This document shows, piece by piece, positions 18,907 through 27,774 of a stretch of DNA of 64,000 bases. The DNA is from Myxococcota bacterium (GTDB lineage: Bacteria; Myxococcota_A; UBA9160; UBA4427). The DNA lies in NCBI GenBank assembly GCA_028823175.1, contig JAPKBZ010000001.1, positions 1 to 64,000 on the forward strand, written 5' to 3'. A program made the position numbers and the translations under genes. Under the pieces are notes generated by a model, which worked only from the letters and a program-made list of their open reading frames with translations, searched no databases and was not told the DNA's origin. Positions within the stretch are counted from its first letter, which is position 1. The number at the start of each line of letters is the position of its first letter.

Positions 18907-20688
18907 TCAGGCGCTGAGTTCTTTTTCGAGGTTGTCCACGAAAGAGGTCAGCTCGTTGGGCATTCGATCGCCGAAACGCGCGTAATAGTCGCGGATCAGG
19001 GGCAACTCCTGAAGCCAGCCTTCGCGATCGACGGTGAGTAGGGTTTTGAGGGCGTCTTCGTCGACGTTCAAGCCGTCGAGATCCAAAGATTCGGGGGTGG
19101 GGAGATTTCCGATGGGGGTGTCCACTGCGTTGGCGCTGCCATTGCAGCGCTCGAAGACCCACTTGAGGACACGGCTATTTTCGCCGAATCCGGGCCACAG
19201 GAATTTTCCGGTATCGCTCTTTCTGAACCAGTTGACGTAGTAGACGAGCGGCATTTGAGCGCCTTGCTTGCGGCCGATATCCAGCCAGTGGCTCCAATAA
19301 TCGCCCATGTTGTATCCGCAGAAGGGCAGCATCGCCATGGGGTCGCGGCGGAGTTCGCCGACTTTGCCGGCGGCCGCGGCCGTCTTCTCGCTGCTGATAA
19401 TCGAACCCATGAAGGTTCCGTGTTCCCAATCCCTGGCCTCGGCAACCAGGGGTACGACCGTCGCTCGGCGTCCGCCGAAGAGAATCGCGCTGATGGGAAC
19501 GCCATTGGGATCCTGCCATTCATCGGAGATCACGGGGCATTGGCTGGCCACCGCGGTAAAGCGTGCATTGGGGTGGGCCGCCGGCGTGTCGCTCTCCGGG
19601 GTCCATTCGTTGCCCCGCCAGTCGATGAGCGAGGGGGGCGGGTCAGACATGCCCTCCCACCAGACGTCGCCCTCGGGCGTTTTCCCACAATTCGTGAAAA
19701 TTGCGTTTTCCGTGAGGGTCAATATGGCGTTTGGGTTGGACGACATATTCGTCCCCGGTGCGACGCCAAAGAACCCCGCCTCGGGGTTGATCGCGTAGAG
19801 ACGGCCGTCTTCACCGAATTTCATCCAGGCGATGTCGTCGCCGATGGTCTCGACCTTCCAGTCCTTGACTGTCGGGTTGAGCATCGCGAGATTGGTTTTT
19901 CCGCAGGCGCTGGGGAACGCCGCGCAGATAAATTTCGATTCACCCTCGGGCGAAGTGATCTTCAGGATCAGCATATGCTCGGCCAACCAACCCTCGTCCC
20001 GGGCCATGGCAGAAGCGATGCGCAGGGCGAAGCACTTCTTTCCCAGGAGGGCGTTGCCCCCATAGCCCGATCCGTAGGACCAGATCTCACGAGACTCGGG
20101 AAAGTGCACGATGTATTTCTGGTCGCCGTCGCAGGGCCAGGGAACATCTTCGCGCCCATCGACGAGGGGATAGCCCACCGAGTGCATGCAGGGGACGAAG
20201 CCGCCGTCGTCGCCGAGGGTGTCGAGGACTTTCGTCCCCATGCGCGTCATCGTCCGCATATTGGCGACGACGTAGGGGGAGTCGGAAAGCTGAACCCCGA
20301 TATGGGCGATATGCGAGCCGATGGGGCCCATGCTGAAGGGGATGACGTACATCGTGCGTCCGCGCATGGAACCGGCGAAGAGGCCACCCAGCTTCTCACG
20401 CATCTCCTCGGGCTCGGCCCAATTATTCGTCGGCCCAGCATCGACTTCGTTTTCCGAACAGATGAAGGTGCGGTCCTCGACCCGAGCCACGTCGGCCGGG
20501 TCGGAGCGAACCAGATACGAGTTGGGTCGCAATTCTTCGTTGAGTCGTTCAGCGGTTCCGGAGGCCAGCATCAGCTGGAACATCTCGTTGTACTCTTGCT
20601 CGGAACCGTCGCACCAGCGGACCTGGTCGGGCTGGCAGAGGGTTGCCATCTCTTCGACCCAGCGGTTCAACTTCAAGTTCGACGTCAT
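18907..20688 (-). CDS. pckG: Phosphoenolpyruvate carboxykinase, GTP-dependent
   Basis: The 593-residue enzyme is colinear with GTP-type PEPCK: the substrate-binding [18 protein letters not shown] block, the P-loop FPSACGKTN with the reactive Cys, and the FGGRR and EHGTFMGS segments. It interconverts oxaloacetate + GTP with PEP + CO2 + GDP, giving gluconeogenesis from acids, in keeping with the many acid- and CoA-handling genes here. The start [10 protein letters not shown] is the usual one. A 442-bp upstream gap holds its promoter. Confidence 0.97.
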   Translation of the reverse strand: MTSNLKLNRWVEEMATLCQPDQVRWCDGSEQEYNEMFQLMLASGTAERLNEELRPNSYLVRSDPADVARVEDRTFICSENEVDAGPTNNWAEPEEMREKLGGLFAGSMRGRTMYVIPFSMGPIGSHIAHIGVQLSDSPYVVANMRTMTRMGTKVLDTLGDDGGFVPCMHSVGYPLVDGREDVPWPCDGDQKYIVHFPESREIWSYGSGYGGNALLGKKCFALRIASAMARDEGWLAEHMLILKITSPEGESKFICAAFPSACGKTNLAMLNPTVKDWKVETIGDDIAWMKFGEDGRLYAINPEAGFFGVAPGTNMSSNPNAILTLTENAIFTNCGKTPEGDVWWEGMSDPPPSLIDWRGNEWTPESDTPAAHPNARFTAVASQCPVISDEWQDPNGVPISAILFGGRRATVVPLVAEARDWEHGTFMGSIISSEKTAAAAGKVGELRRDPMAMLPFCGYNMGDYWSHWLDIGRKQGAQMPLVYYVNWFRKSDTGKFLWPGFGENSRVLKWVFERCNGSANAVDTPIGNLPTPESLDLDGLNVDEDALKTLLTVDREGWLQELPLIRDYYARFGDRMPNELTSFVDNLEKELSA

Positions 20689-21130
20689 CGCGCGGTGCTC
20701 CCCGAATTTTCCAAAGGCCCAGCCGAGTCGGCTTGGGCATACGTTTTCCGTCTAGGATGCGGTGAAAATACAGGAAGACAGCCAGGCCTAACGGCCCGGT
20801 GACCGACTCGGGCGGGGCCCGGGCCGAGTTTCCTGAGCCGGAAAACCTATCATGGTTCAATCCGCTCCGAAATCGAATTTCGGGGGTCTAGGTGAGATTC
20901 GCCGGGGCCTTGGGGCCGCTCCCAGGGCGGCTCGCCCCGGGGATGGGGGGCGTCGGAAGTCCTCGGGGGGGCTTTCCCGAGGGCTGGAGTCGTCCTTCGG
21001 GAGGGAGGGCTGGGGAGAGGACCTCCGGGAGGACCGCCGGGAGGGGCTGAGCGCCCCTCCTGGCTTGGTCCCCAGCCCGGTCCGGGACTCGGGCAGAGCC
21101 GAGTCGGAGGGTTCGGGACGGGTGGGCTCT
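20689..21130. other. Intergenic region upstream of pckG
   Basis: This 442-bp gap holds no gene I can support. Its open frames on both strands are Gly/Arg/Pro-rich composition artefacts. The first 150 bp presumably contains the pckG promoter. From about 20880 it becomes extremely G-rich on the plus strand and includes a G-quadruplex-type motif (listed separately). Confidence 0.5.
20999..21015 (+). other. G-quadruplex-type motif
   Basis: Four G-tracts (GGG-A-GGG-A-GGG-CT-GGGG) with loops of 1, 1 and 2 nt meet the canonical intramolecular G4 pattern. It lies about 310 bp upstream of pckG, between two minus-strand genes. Function is unknown. Confidence 0.5.
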
Positions 21131-21595
21131 TCAGGGCCAGTTGAGGCCGTTGGGCTGGGAAGTGGCTTCGAATTGCCCGGCGAGTTGCGGCTTCCAGGTC
21201 ACACTGGGCTGGCGAACCCTCTGGCCGGTGGGCTCCGAGTGGCCCTGCAGGGGAATTGCGGTGATCGCGACCTTCATTTCCGCGACCATGTCTTTTGCCG
21301 TCTCCTGGGCGATCTGGATCCGCATTCGCTCGGCCATCCGGTGGCCGTTGAGGGCTCCCGCCCAAATCCCGGAGTTGGGTTCGAGGGCGGCGGCCATTTC
21401 GTCTCGTATTTCCGAACGAAGCGAGTTTCGAGCGGATTCGACCAGTTCGGCAGGGCTCTCCGACACCACCCAGGCCAGGGGCTCAGCGGGCTCTTGAGGG
21501 TTGGCGTCGGCGAAGCTTGAGCTCGTCACCAGGGCGGCGAGGAGGGATCCGGCGGTCAGTTTCAGCGCGTTGGAAAGTCGGTTCGAGTTACGCAT
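21131..21595 (-). CDS. Secreted hypothetical protein
   Basis: The 154-residue product starting MRNSNRL has a signal peptide (LTAGSLLAALVTSSSFADA, cleavage likely after the SFADA region) and a helical middle rich in Glu, Arg and Ala, then a Pro/Gln-rich tail. I do not recognise the family. A longer in-frame start at 21700 reads through a short tandem repeat and is less likely. It is divergent from the CHASE2 cyclase gene and shares the region with the CRP-consensus site, so it may be part of the same regulon. Confidence 0.6.
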   Translation of the reverse strand: MRNSNRLSNALKLTAGSLLAALVTSSSFADANPQEPAEPLAWVVSESPAELVESARNSLRSEIRDEMAAALEPNSGIWAGALNGHRMAERMRIQIAQETAKDMVAEMKVAITAIPLQGHSEPTGQRVRQPSVTWKPQLAGQFEATSQPNGLNWP

Positions 21596-21604
21596 TTGAG
21601 GGCT

Positions 21605-21625
21605 CCTGGGTTCTGGGTTCTGGGT
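21605..21625. repeat. Three tandem CTGGGTT units
   Basis: CTGGGTT occurs three times in succession just upstream of the 154-residue secreted protein gene. It is a short slippage-type repeat in its 5' region; no function is evident. Confidence 0.45.
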
Positions 21626-21716
21626 TATGTGCTCGGGGTTCGTGGATTCGAGGGCGTCGGGGCTCTTTGCTCTCGTTGACCATGGGAGTAGAGTCGGCAA
21701 AATCGGGGCCCGTGGC

Positions 21717-21732
21717 TGTGAAGCAGCTCACA
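21717..21732. promoter_or_regulatory. CRP/cAMP-receptor-protein consensus site
   Basis: TGTGA-AGCAGC-TCACA has both half-sites of the classical CRP palindrome with the exact 6-bp spacer. It lies about 155 bp before the CHASE2 cyclase start and about 120 bp before the divergent secreted-protein start, and a Crp-family gene follows 3 kb away. This suggests feedback control of the cyclase by its own second messenger. Binding is an inference. Confidence 0.6.
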
Positions 21733-21887
21733 ACCCGGACCGTCCTCGGGGCATACCCTGGGGTGACTTCGTTGGCGCCGGGCTTGGGCCCGCTTTCGCG
21801 GGTCGGGGCCCAAGGGGTCACGGTGAGCGGCGGCGGGGGGTAAGCTTGAGTGGGGCCGGATTGGCCCCCAGCGTTGGGAGGGAGGCC

Positions 21888-23789
21888 ATGCGAGAGCGAC
21901 GTCGGATTCTCTTCTCCCTTTTTGCCGCCCTGATGGTGACTGCCTTGACCCTGCTTCTGGGAGCTGAGGGGTGGTTTCAGCGCGCCGATTTGCTCCTCTG
22001 GGATCAATACCTTCAGCGGGGGGATCGCTTCGCGAAGTCGGATATTGTGCTCGTCGAGGTGACGGAGAACGATATTCGGGCCGAGGGGCATTGGCCGCTC
22101 AGCGATCGCCGCCTCGCCGAGGCGCTTCGCGCGTTGGTCGCGGCGGACGTGCGCACCATCGGCCTGGATCTCTACCGGGATCTGCCCGTTTCGCCGGGAG
22201 TCGAACTCCTGGAGCGGACCCTGGCCAGCGAGCCACGGATCATCGCGGTCAAGAAATTTGGAGACCCCCAGCTCGAAGGGATTCCCGGCCCCCAGGCCCT
22301 CGAGGAGTCGGGTCGCCTGGGCTTCAACGATTTGCTGCCCGATGACGTGGGAGAGTCGATTCGTCGAACGGCTCTCTATATGACGGATGCCCAGGGGCCC
22401 CAGACGTCTTTCGCCATGTTGCTCGCTCAACACGCCCTGGCTGCCGAAGGAGTCTTTCCTGGGCCGGATCCAGAGAATGCCGACTGGTTACGCCTGGGTG
22501 TCTCTCGGCTCCCGCCTCTTTCTTCGGGCTATGGCGGCTACCGGGATCTCGATTCACGGGGCTACCAGATCATGATGGATTATGGCGCGGCGAATTTTGA
22601 GACCGTTTCCCTGTCGGAGCTTCTGTCCGGGGATTTCCCGCCTTCGGCCCTGCGCGATCGAGTCGCCATTCTGGGCGCTAGCGCCAAGAGCTTACGAGAC
22701 GAGTTACCGATTCCCCTGGGCGGCCGACTGGCGGGAATGGGCATTCATGCCCACGTCGTCGACCAGTTGATGCGGATGGCCCGGGGCCTGAGCGCCTCGC
22801 GGCAGGCGTTGGGGGATTGGGCTGAAGCGGGCCTCGTGTTGGGGGTCAGTCTTCTTGGGGCGCTGCTCGGACTGGGGAGTGCGGGTCGATCGATGTTCGG
22901 GGTGATTTTGCTCAGCGGCGCCATTCTGGGGGGCCTACTGGCCTTGCTGGGGTTCGGTTATGTCGCTTTCCAGGCGGGACTCTGGATCCCCGTCGCTCCG
23001 CCAATGGCCGCCTGGCTGGGTTCGGCGGGCTTGCTCACCGCCTGGGTTTCGAGTCGAGAAGCCGCTCAGCGCGAGCAACTGATGCGCATTTTTGCCCGGC
23101 ACGTCTCGTCCGATGTGGCCGAGGAGATCTGGCAGAACCGGGACGCGTTCCTGGCGGACGGTCGGCCTCGGCCCCAGCGCCTGATGGCGACCGTTCTCTT
23201 CGTCGATATGCGCGGGTATACCGCCCGGGCCGAAACCATGGATCCGGTCCTGCTGATGGAATGGGTGGGGCAGTTCATGGAGCGCATGGCCGACGAGATT
23301 GCGCGTCACGGCGGTGTGGTCGATGACTATTTTGGGGATGGGATCAAGGCGGATTTCGGTGTTCCCGTCCCCCGACGGAATGAGGAGGAAGTCGATCAGG
23401 ACGCGCGGAGTGCGGTGGATGCAGCTCTGGCCATGGCCCGGGGCCTGGAGGAATTGAACGCGGACTATCGCAGCCGGGGTTTGCCCGAATGCGGCATGCG
23501 GATCGGTATCCACACGGGCTCGGTGGTGGCGGGGAGCCTGGGCGCCGCCGGACGCCTCAAATACACCGTGGTCGGGGATGTGGTGGTGACAGCCCAGAGG
23601 CTCGAGGCGACGGACGCTGTGCCCCACGATTTCGAACGCGAGCCCTGTCGCATCCTGGCCAGCGAGGCTACCTGCGCCCGGCTCGATGACCGGGTCGATA
23701 GCGAACCCCTCGAACCCATTGCCCTCAAGGGGCGTCAGGAGCGGGTTGGCCTGCGGCGGATCCGCACCCAGGCTCGGTCTGTGGGGTAG
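21888..23789 (+). CDS. CHASE2-domain class III adenylate/guanylate cyclase
   Basis: The 633-residue protein has an N-terminal helix, an extracytoplasmic CHASE2 sensor (about residues 30-310, with DIVLVEVTENDIRAEGHWPLSD), about three helices (315-390) and a C-terminal class III cyclase domain. The two metal aspartates are present, Asp440 in FVDMRGYT and Asp484 in YFGDGIKADFG, followed by GIHTGSVVAGSLG and YTVVGDVVVTAQRLE. cAMP is the more likely product given the nearby Crp gene. GGGAGGGAGG precedes ATG 21888; the upstream in-frame extension spans the promoter. Followed after 100 bp by the DUF928 gene. Confidence 0.92.
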   Translation: MRERRRILFSLFAALMVTALTLLLGAEGWFQRADLLLWDQYLQRGDRFAKSDIVLVEVTENDIRAEGHWPLSDRRLAEALRALVAADVRTIGLDLYRDLPVSPGVELLERTLASEPRIIAVKKFGDPQLEGIPGPQALEESGRLGFNDLLPDDVGESIRRTALYMTDAQGPQTSFAMLLAQHALAAEGVFPGPDPENADWLRLGVSRLPPLSSGYGGYRDLDSRGYQIMMDYGAANFETVSLSELLSGDFPPSALRDRVAILGASAKSLRDELPIPLGGRLAGMGIHAHVVDQLMRMARGLSASRQALGDWAEAGLVLGVSLLGALLGLGSAGRSMFGVILLSGAILGGLLALLGFGYVAFQAGLWIPVAPPMAAWLGSAGLLTAWVSSREAAQREQLMRIFARHVSSDVAEEIWQNRDAFLADGRPRPQRLMATVLFVDMRGYTARAETMDPVLLMEWVGQFMERMADEIARHGGVVDDYFGDGIKADFGVPVPRRNEEEVDQDARSAVDAALAMARGLEELNADYRSRGLPECGMRIGIHTGSVVAGSLGAAGRLKYTVVGDVVVTAQRLEATDAVPHDFEREPCRILASEATCARLDDRVDSEPLEPIALKGRQERVGLRRIRTQARSVG

Positions 23790-23889
23790 ATCACTTCGGG
23801 AAATCGGCGAAAAGTCTATCCATGGGTTCCCGGGAGAGGCGAGAGAAAGCCGCGCCCGGCAGTGAAATCAGCAGAGAGAGGACTTCTTC

Positions 23890-24630
23890 ATGGCAATCGT
23901 TATCCGTGGCCTGCTCGTGGCGGCTTTCTTCATAGGCCTACTGCCCATCGCCCTAGCCTCCGAGGCGCGCGCCCCCTTTGAACTGGCGTCCCTCGCCAAC
24001 GAGAGCTCCTCCCCGCCGGCCAAGGGCTCCCCATCGGTTCCTTCCCAGGAGCGAGAGCGGGCACCGATCGTCTGGAAGCCGCGAGTTGCGGGCGCCCCGG
24101 GTGGGCGGGTCGGTGGCGCGGTTAGAGGCAGTAGTGACTTGGCGACCCCGCTGGTGCTTGCCCCTGCGAACCCGGGCTTTACGGTTAGGGCTGCGCCTTC
24201 GCTCTTCTGGCAACTCGACGACGCGACCCCCGAAGGCGTGAGAATATTTTTCACCCTGATCGACGAGAAGGGTGAAATTCCCCTGGTGGAGCTCGAACTC
24301 GAGCCTCCGTCCCAGGCGGGGATTCAGCGTATCCGCTTGGCTTCCCAGGGTGTCGAGTTGCGCTTGGGGGAGCCCTACACCTGGTCCATCGCGTTGGTTC
24401 CCGACATGGAAAACCGAGCCCTGGATCGTGTGAGCCTAGGGGGCATCCAACGCATTGCGGATGACGGCGAGATCCCCCTAGGGGCCAGAGCCCTTGCGGC
24501 TGAAGGGCTCTGGTACGATGCCCTCGAACTGCTCGTGGATGCGGTGGATGCCAACCCCGGCGATCCCGGTGCCCTCGCCAGAAGACGATCTCTGCTTACC
24601 CAGGCGGGTTTCGTGATCGGGGCCGACTAA
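23890..24630 (+). CDS. Secreted DUF928-like protein
   Basis: The 246-residue protein has a signal peptide ending near SEARA (about residue 22). The rest follows the DUF928 pattern: a basic, Gly/Arg-rich APGGRVGGAVRGSS strip, a LVLAPANPGFTV segment, PSLFWQLDDATPEGVRIFFTL, then an LRLGEPYTWSIALVPD block and GGIQRIA, ending in helices. In cyanobacteria DUF928 genes often accompany CHASE2 proteins, as here. It is probably the periplasmic partner of the CHASE2 sensor; that role is inference. AGAGAGAGGA supports the start. Confidence 0.75.
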   Translation: MAIVIRGLLVAAFFIGLLPIALASEARAPFELASLANESSSPPAKGSPSVPSQERERAPIVWKPRVAGAPGGRVGGAVRGSSDLATPLVLAPANPGFTVRAAPSLFWQLDDATPEGVRIFFTLIDEKGEIPLVELELEPPSQAGIQRIRLASQGVELRLGEPYTWSIALVPDMENRALDRVSLGGIQRIADDGEIPLGARALAAEGLWYDALELLVDAVDANPGDPGALARRRSLLTQAGFVIGAD

Positions 24631-24638
24631 GCCCCGGC

Positions 24639-25349
24639 CTATAGATTTTCGTAACTTCCGAGTCGCTCTATTTCGTCCGGCCGATCGAGCACTACGCAGC
24701 CTCGGTCGACGTGGATAAGCCCTTCCTTTGTCCACGCGCGAAACTGCTTGTTGACGCTTTCCCGGGTGGCTCCCACGAGGTCGCCCCATTCTTCCTGGGA
24801 AAGCCGGAGCTTGATCCGTAGGCCGCCCTCTTGCTGGCTGCCGTAGGTGTGTGCCAGAGCGGTCATTTTCTTGGCGAGCCGGTAGGGGAGGTTCAGGAAC
24901 TGCATGTCGCTGAGCAACTCGCTGAGCTGGGAGACGCGCCGGGCGAGGACCCGCGCGAGTTTCAGGCCGGCCCCAGGGTGGTCTTCGAGGAAGGCGAGAA
25001 GATCGCGCTGGTGCAAGGAGAGCAGTTCGCAAACCTCGATCGCGCGGACGGTCGCGGTCCGGGGCATATCGTTCAAGATCGCCAGTTCGCCGATAACTTC
25101 GCCGGGCCCCAGGATATTGAAGACGATCTCGTCGCCCTCGGAGGAGGTGGTCAGCACCTTGAGGCGCCCACGAACGACGATATAGAGCCTGGACCCCTGG
25201 CTGCCCTGGTGAAAGAGCTCTTCACGACCATTGAGGCTCGCGAAGCTCACCGCGGAGGCGAGGGTGTCAATATCGCGATCTTCGAGTTCCTTGAAGAGGA
25301 AGGACGCCCTCAAGAGTCTGTTTTTTTCAGAGTGGCTGATCGAAGCCAT
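24639..25349 (-). CDS. Crp/Fnr-family transcriptional regulator
   Basis: The 236-residue protein has a cyclic-nucleotide-binding beta-roll, with GEVIGELAILNDMPRTATVRA at residues 83-103 (Glu88 and Arg97 match CRP residues that contact the ribose and the cyclic phosphate). A winged helix follows (LRLSQEEWGDLVGATRESVNK, about residues 180-200). No Fnr-type N-terminal Cys cluster is present. It is therefore a candidate cAMP-responsive regulator. It converges on the DUF928 gene with an 8-bp gap. Confidence 0.9.
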   Translation of the reverse strand: MASISHSEKNRLLRASFLFKELEDRDIDTLASAVSFASLNGREELFHQGSQGSRLYIVVRGRLKVLTTSSEGDEIVFNILGPGEVIGELAILNDMPRTATVRAIEVCELLSLHQRDLLAFLEDHPGAGLKLARVLARRVSQLSELLSDMQFLNLPYRLAKKMTALAHTYGSQQEGGLRIKLRLSQEEWGDLVGATRESVNKQFRAWTKEGLIHVDRGCVVLDRPDEIERLGSYENL

Positions 25350-25433
25350 TCCGAGAGCATACTTCGCTGTGGGGAGACCGAAAGCGCGCAGCGTTATCGT
25401 CGCTCGGCGGCAAGGCGGCCGGCGGGCTGGGCC

Positions 25434-26270
25434 CTATTTGCCCGATCCGGGCCGGCGATGCAGCGGCCCGTTGGGAAGGCTCCCGTCGGTATCGGTGAAC
25501 CCGTAGCGATCGGCGAGATCCCTCGAGGCGAATGCCTCCCCGCTACGAGCGAGGACTTCGGGGTCATTGGCCAGGGCAGTCACCGCGCGTCCGGTGAAGC
25601 GCAGGGATTCGGCCCCCGTGAAGTCGAGCTCGGGGATCGCATCCCGGGCCCCCGAGTTTCTCTCGGTCAGGACCAGTCCGGGCCAGAGCGAAATGACCGC
25701 GATCCCGTGGGGGCGAAGCTCGTGGGCCGCATCCCGGGTGAAGCGGTCGAGGGCGGCCTTTCCCACCCCGTAAGCGACGTGCCAAGCGTATTCCGCCGCG
25801 CCTGACGAGCTGATGTTGGCGATCAGGCCCGAGCCCTGGGGAATCATCAAGGGGGCGGCGAAATGGCTGGCGGCATAGGCCGAGCGGGTCCCGACATCGA
25901 TCATGTCGTCCCAGTTCGAGAGGGGTACCTGCCAGAAGTTCTTGCCCGAGGTGAGTTCCGGGGGGATCAGGAAAGCGTTGTTGACCAGGATGTCGAGGCG
26001 CCCCTCTTCCTCGCGTACCCTTTGGAAAAGTGCGGCGACCGCATCGTCCTCTCGGTGATCGCAGGCGACGGGTATCCCCCGGCCTCCGGCCGCGCTGACT
26101 TCCCGGGCGGTGGCTTCGATGCTGCCCGGGAGCTTCCCCCCTGCGCTCGCTGTGCTCCGTCCCGTGACGTAGACCGTCGCACCGGCGGCTCCCAATTCGA
26201 TGGCACAGCCACGACCGATTCCCCGGCTGCCGCCGGTGACCACGGCGATTCGATTCTTCAGGCCTGGCAT
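25434..26270 (-). CDS. Short-chain dehydrogenase/reductase (DHRS1-like)
   Basis: The 278-residue classical SDR has the cofactor loop TGGSRGIGRG (residues 12-21), NNAF, the serine of NISSSGAAEY and the catalytic YxxxK in YGVGKAAL. It is an NAD(P)-dependent alcohol/ketone oxidoreductase; the substrate is unknown. It is the last gene of the TetR-headed operon, only 4 bp after an amidohydrolase gene, suggesting they act on the same compound. Confidence 0.9.
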   Translation of the reverse strand: MPGLKNRIAVVTGGSRGIGRGCAIELGAAGATVYVTGRSTASAGGKLPGSIEATAREVSAAGGRGIPVACDHREDDAVAALFQRVREEEGRLDILVNNAFLIPPELTSGKNFWQVPLSNWDDMIDVGTRSAYAASHFAAPLMIPQGSGLIANISSSGAAEYAWHVAYGVGKAALDRFTRDAAHELRPHGIAVISLWPGLVLTERNSGARDAIPELDFTGAESLRFTGRAVTALANDPEVLARSGEAFASRDLADRYGFTDTDGSLPNGPLHRRPGSGK

Positions 26271-26274
26271 CGCT

Positions 26275-27774
26275 TCAACTCTCCTTGGTAATCATCGAGG
26301 CGGCTTCGGCAATTCGGGTGTCGGCGAAGAAATCGGGGTTCACGCTGGTATAGAAGCGAATTGGGTTGGTCATGACAAAATCACGAAACCCTTCTTCGTC
26401 GAGCAGTCCTTTTTCGACGAGTTCGTAGGCTTCTTCGAGAATGCCCGACATCTCCGGAACATCCCAGTGCCCCATATCCGAGCTGAACATCGCGCGAAGC
26501 TGAGCCCCCATCGGGTTGATCCGGGAGTCGAAGGCCCAGGCCACCATGCTGTCGTCGGCCTCGCAACCGAAATAGAAGCGCGGAATAAAGAGCTCCCGAA
26601 TATCTTCTTTTCGGGTGATCTTGCAGGCTGCGTACTCGTCGGTCAAAGGAGGAGCGGGCTCGAGTTTTTTGAAGGAGTCGGCGATCGCTGGGCCACTGCG
26701 CGCCATGCGCTCATTGCCGTAGCGGTTGAAGAGTTCGAGGAGCAACTCACCGTCGATACGAGCGGGGTCGAGTTCATGGATGCTCGAAGCGTTCCGTTTT
26801 TCCCAGTGGGAGACGAGTCCAGCGTAGAGTTCGCAGGCCCACGAGACGCCGCCCTCGAGCATTCCGAACGAGAGTTCGGGAAAGCGCCGCGTTACGCCAC
26901 CGAGGAAGAGGCCCCGGCAGAGCGCCTCCATGCTGGCTCCGAATGAGCCGATGTGATTGGCGACGTAGCTGGAAATGGAACGCCGGCTCCCCCACCCCAT
27001 GCCCGGTGTGTGGGATGCGGGGGCGACCTTCAACTCGACGCATTTGGCCCAGAAGGGGTCGTAATCGTAAGCGCTATCGAGGCCCAGGCAGTCGATTCTT
27101 TCGCCGGAGCCCGAGCCCCAATTGGGCATGCCCTTTCGGCCATCGGCTTCGTCCTCCCCGATGGGGCGATGGATCAAGCCGTTGATCATGATGGCCTTGA
27201 GCCCGAGCTCGTTGACGGCGTACTCAACCTCGGCAATGGCCTCTTCCGGGGTGTGCATGGGGATCATCGCGACCGGTGTCATGCGATCCTGATGGCCGCC
27301 GTAGAGTTCCGCGTGGTAGACGTTGAGCGCTCGACACGCGATCTGACGGAGTTCGTCCTCTCGAATCGCGGGTGTTGTCAGGGTGCGGCTGGGGTAGAGG
27401 ACGGTGAAGTCGATTCCGAAGTCGTCGAGGCGTTCGGCGAGGAGTCCCGGCAGGTGGGCGGTCGCTCGGTCAAGGGTGTTGGCGGCGGGGAGCGTCCACC
27501 AGGGCGGGCGCGTCACCCATCCCGCCCGTCGTTGCTCGGGACTCAGAGCTCCCCAGGGCCTGAGGACAGTGTCGTCGTAGTCGAGTCCGCCGGAGGCCTC
27601 GAATCGGGCGGCCAGCTCAGAACCCCCCAGGTTCTTTACGTAGTCGAGGAAAAACTCCTTCATGACGGGCGCGGTTTCGATCCAGTGGCCGTCGGCGTCG
27701 ACCACGGGGTGGCCGAGTTGCGAGCGGATTCGGGCTGAGCGGGTGGCTCGACTTCCGATTGGAGCCTGGATCAT
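26275..27774 (-). CDS. Amidohydrolase_2-type metal-dependent hydrolase
   Basis: The 499-residue TIM-barrel protein has an N-terminal metal motif DADGHW (residues 30-35), a long middle with AMINGLIHRPIGEDEADG, and a C-terminal metal block with FSSDMGHWDVP. This is the fold of amidohydrolase_2 decarboxylases and hydrolases of cyclic carboxylates. The start overlaps the preceding gene by 4 bp (ATGA at 27771-27774), indicating translational coupling. Substrate unknown. Confidence 0.87.
   Translation of the reverse strand: MIQAPIGSRATRSARIRSQLGHPVVDADGHWIETAPVMKEFFLDYVKNLGGSELAARFEASGGLDYDDTVLRPWGALSPEQRRAGWVTRPPWWTLPAANTLDRATAHLPGLLAERLDDFGIDFTVLYPSRTLTTPAIREDELRQIACRALNVYHAELYGGHQDRMTPVAMIPMHTPEEAIAEVEYAVNELGLKAIMINGLIHRPIGEDEADGRKGMPNWGSGSGERIDCLGLDSAYDYDPFWAKCVELKVAPASHTPGMGWGSRRSISSYVANHIGSFGASMEALCRGLFLGGVTRRFPELSFGMLEGGVSWACELYAGLVSHWEKRNASSIHELDPARIDGELLLELFNRYGNERMARSGPAIADSFKKLEPAPPLTDEYAACKITRKEDIRELFIPRFYFGCEADDSMVAWAFDSRINPMGAQLRAMFSSDMGHWDVPEMSGILEEAYELVEKGLLDEEGFRDFVMTNPIRFYTSVNPDFFADTRIAEAASMITKES

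Noticed and set aside
19255-20802. 515-residue plus-strand frame opposite pckG
   Set aside because: Antisense shadow of a strongly conserved enzyme; no recognisable motif.
20850-21520. Two long frames in the G-rich region beyond pckG
   Set aside because: Composition of Gly, Arg, Pro and Ser reflects the G runs; no domain or ribosome-binding site.
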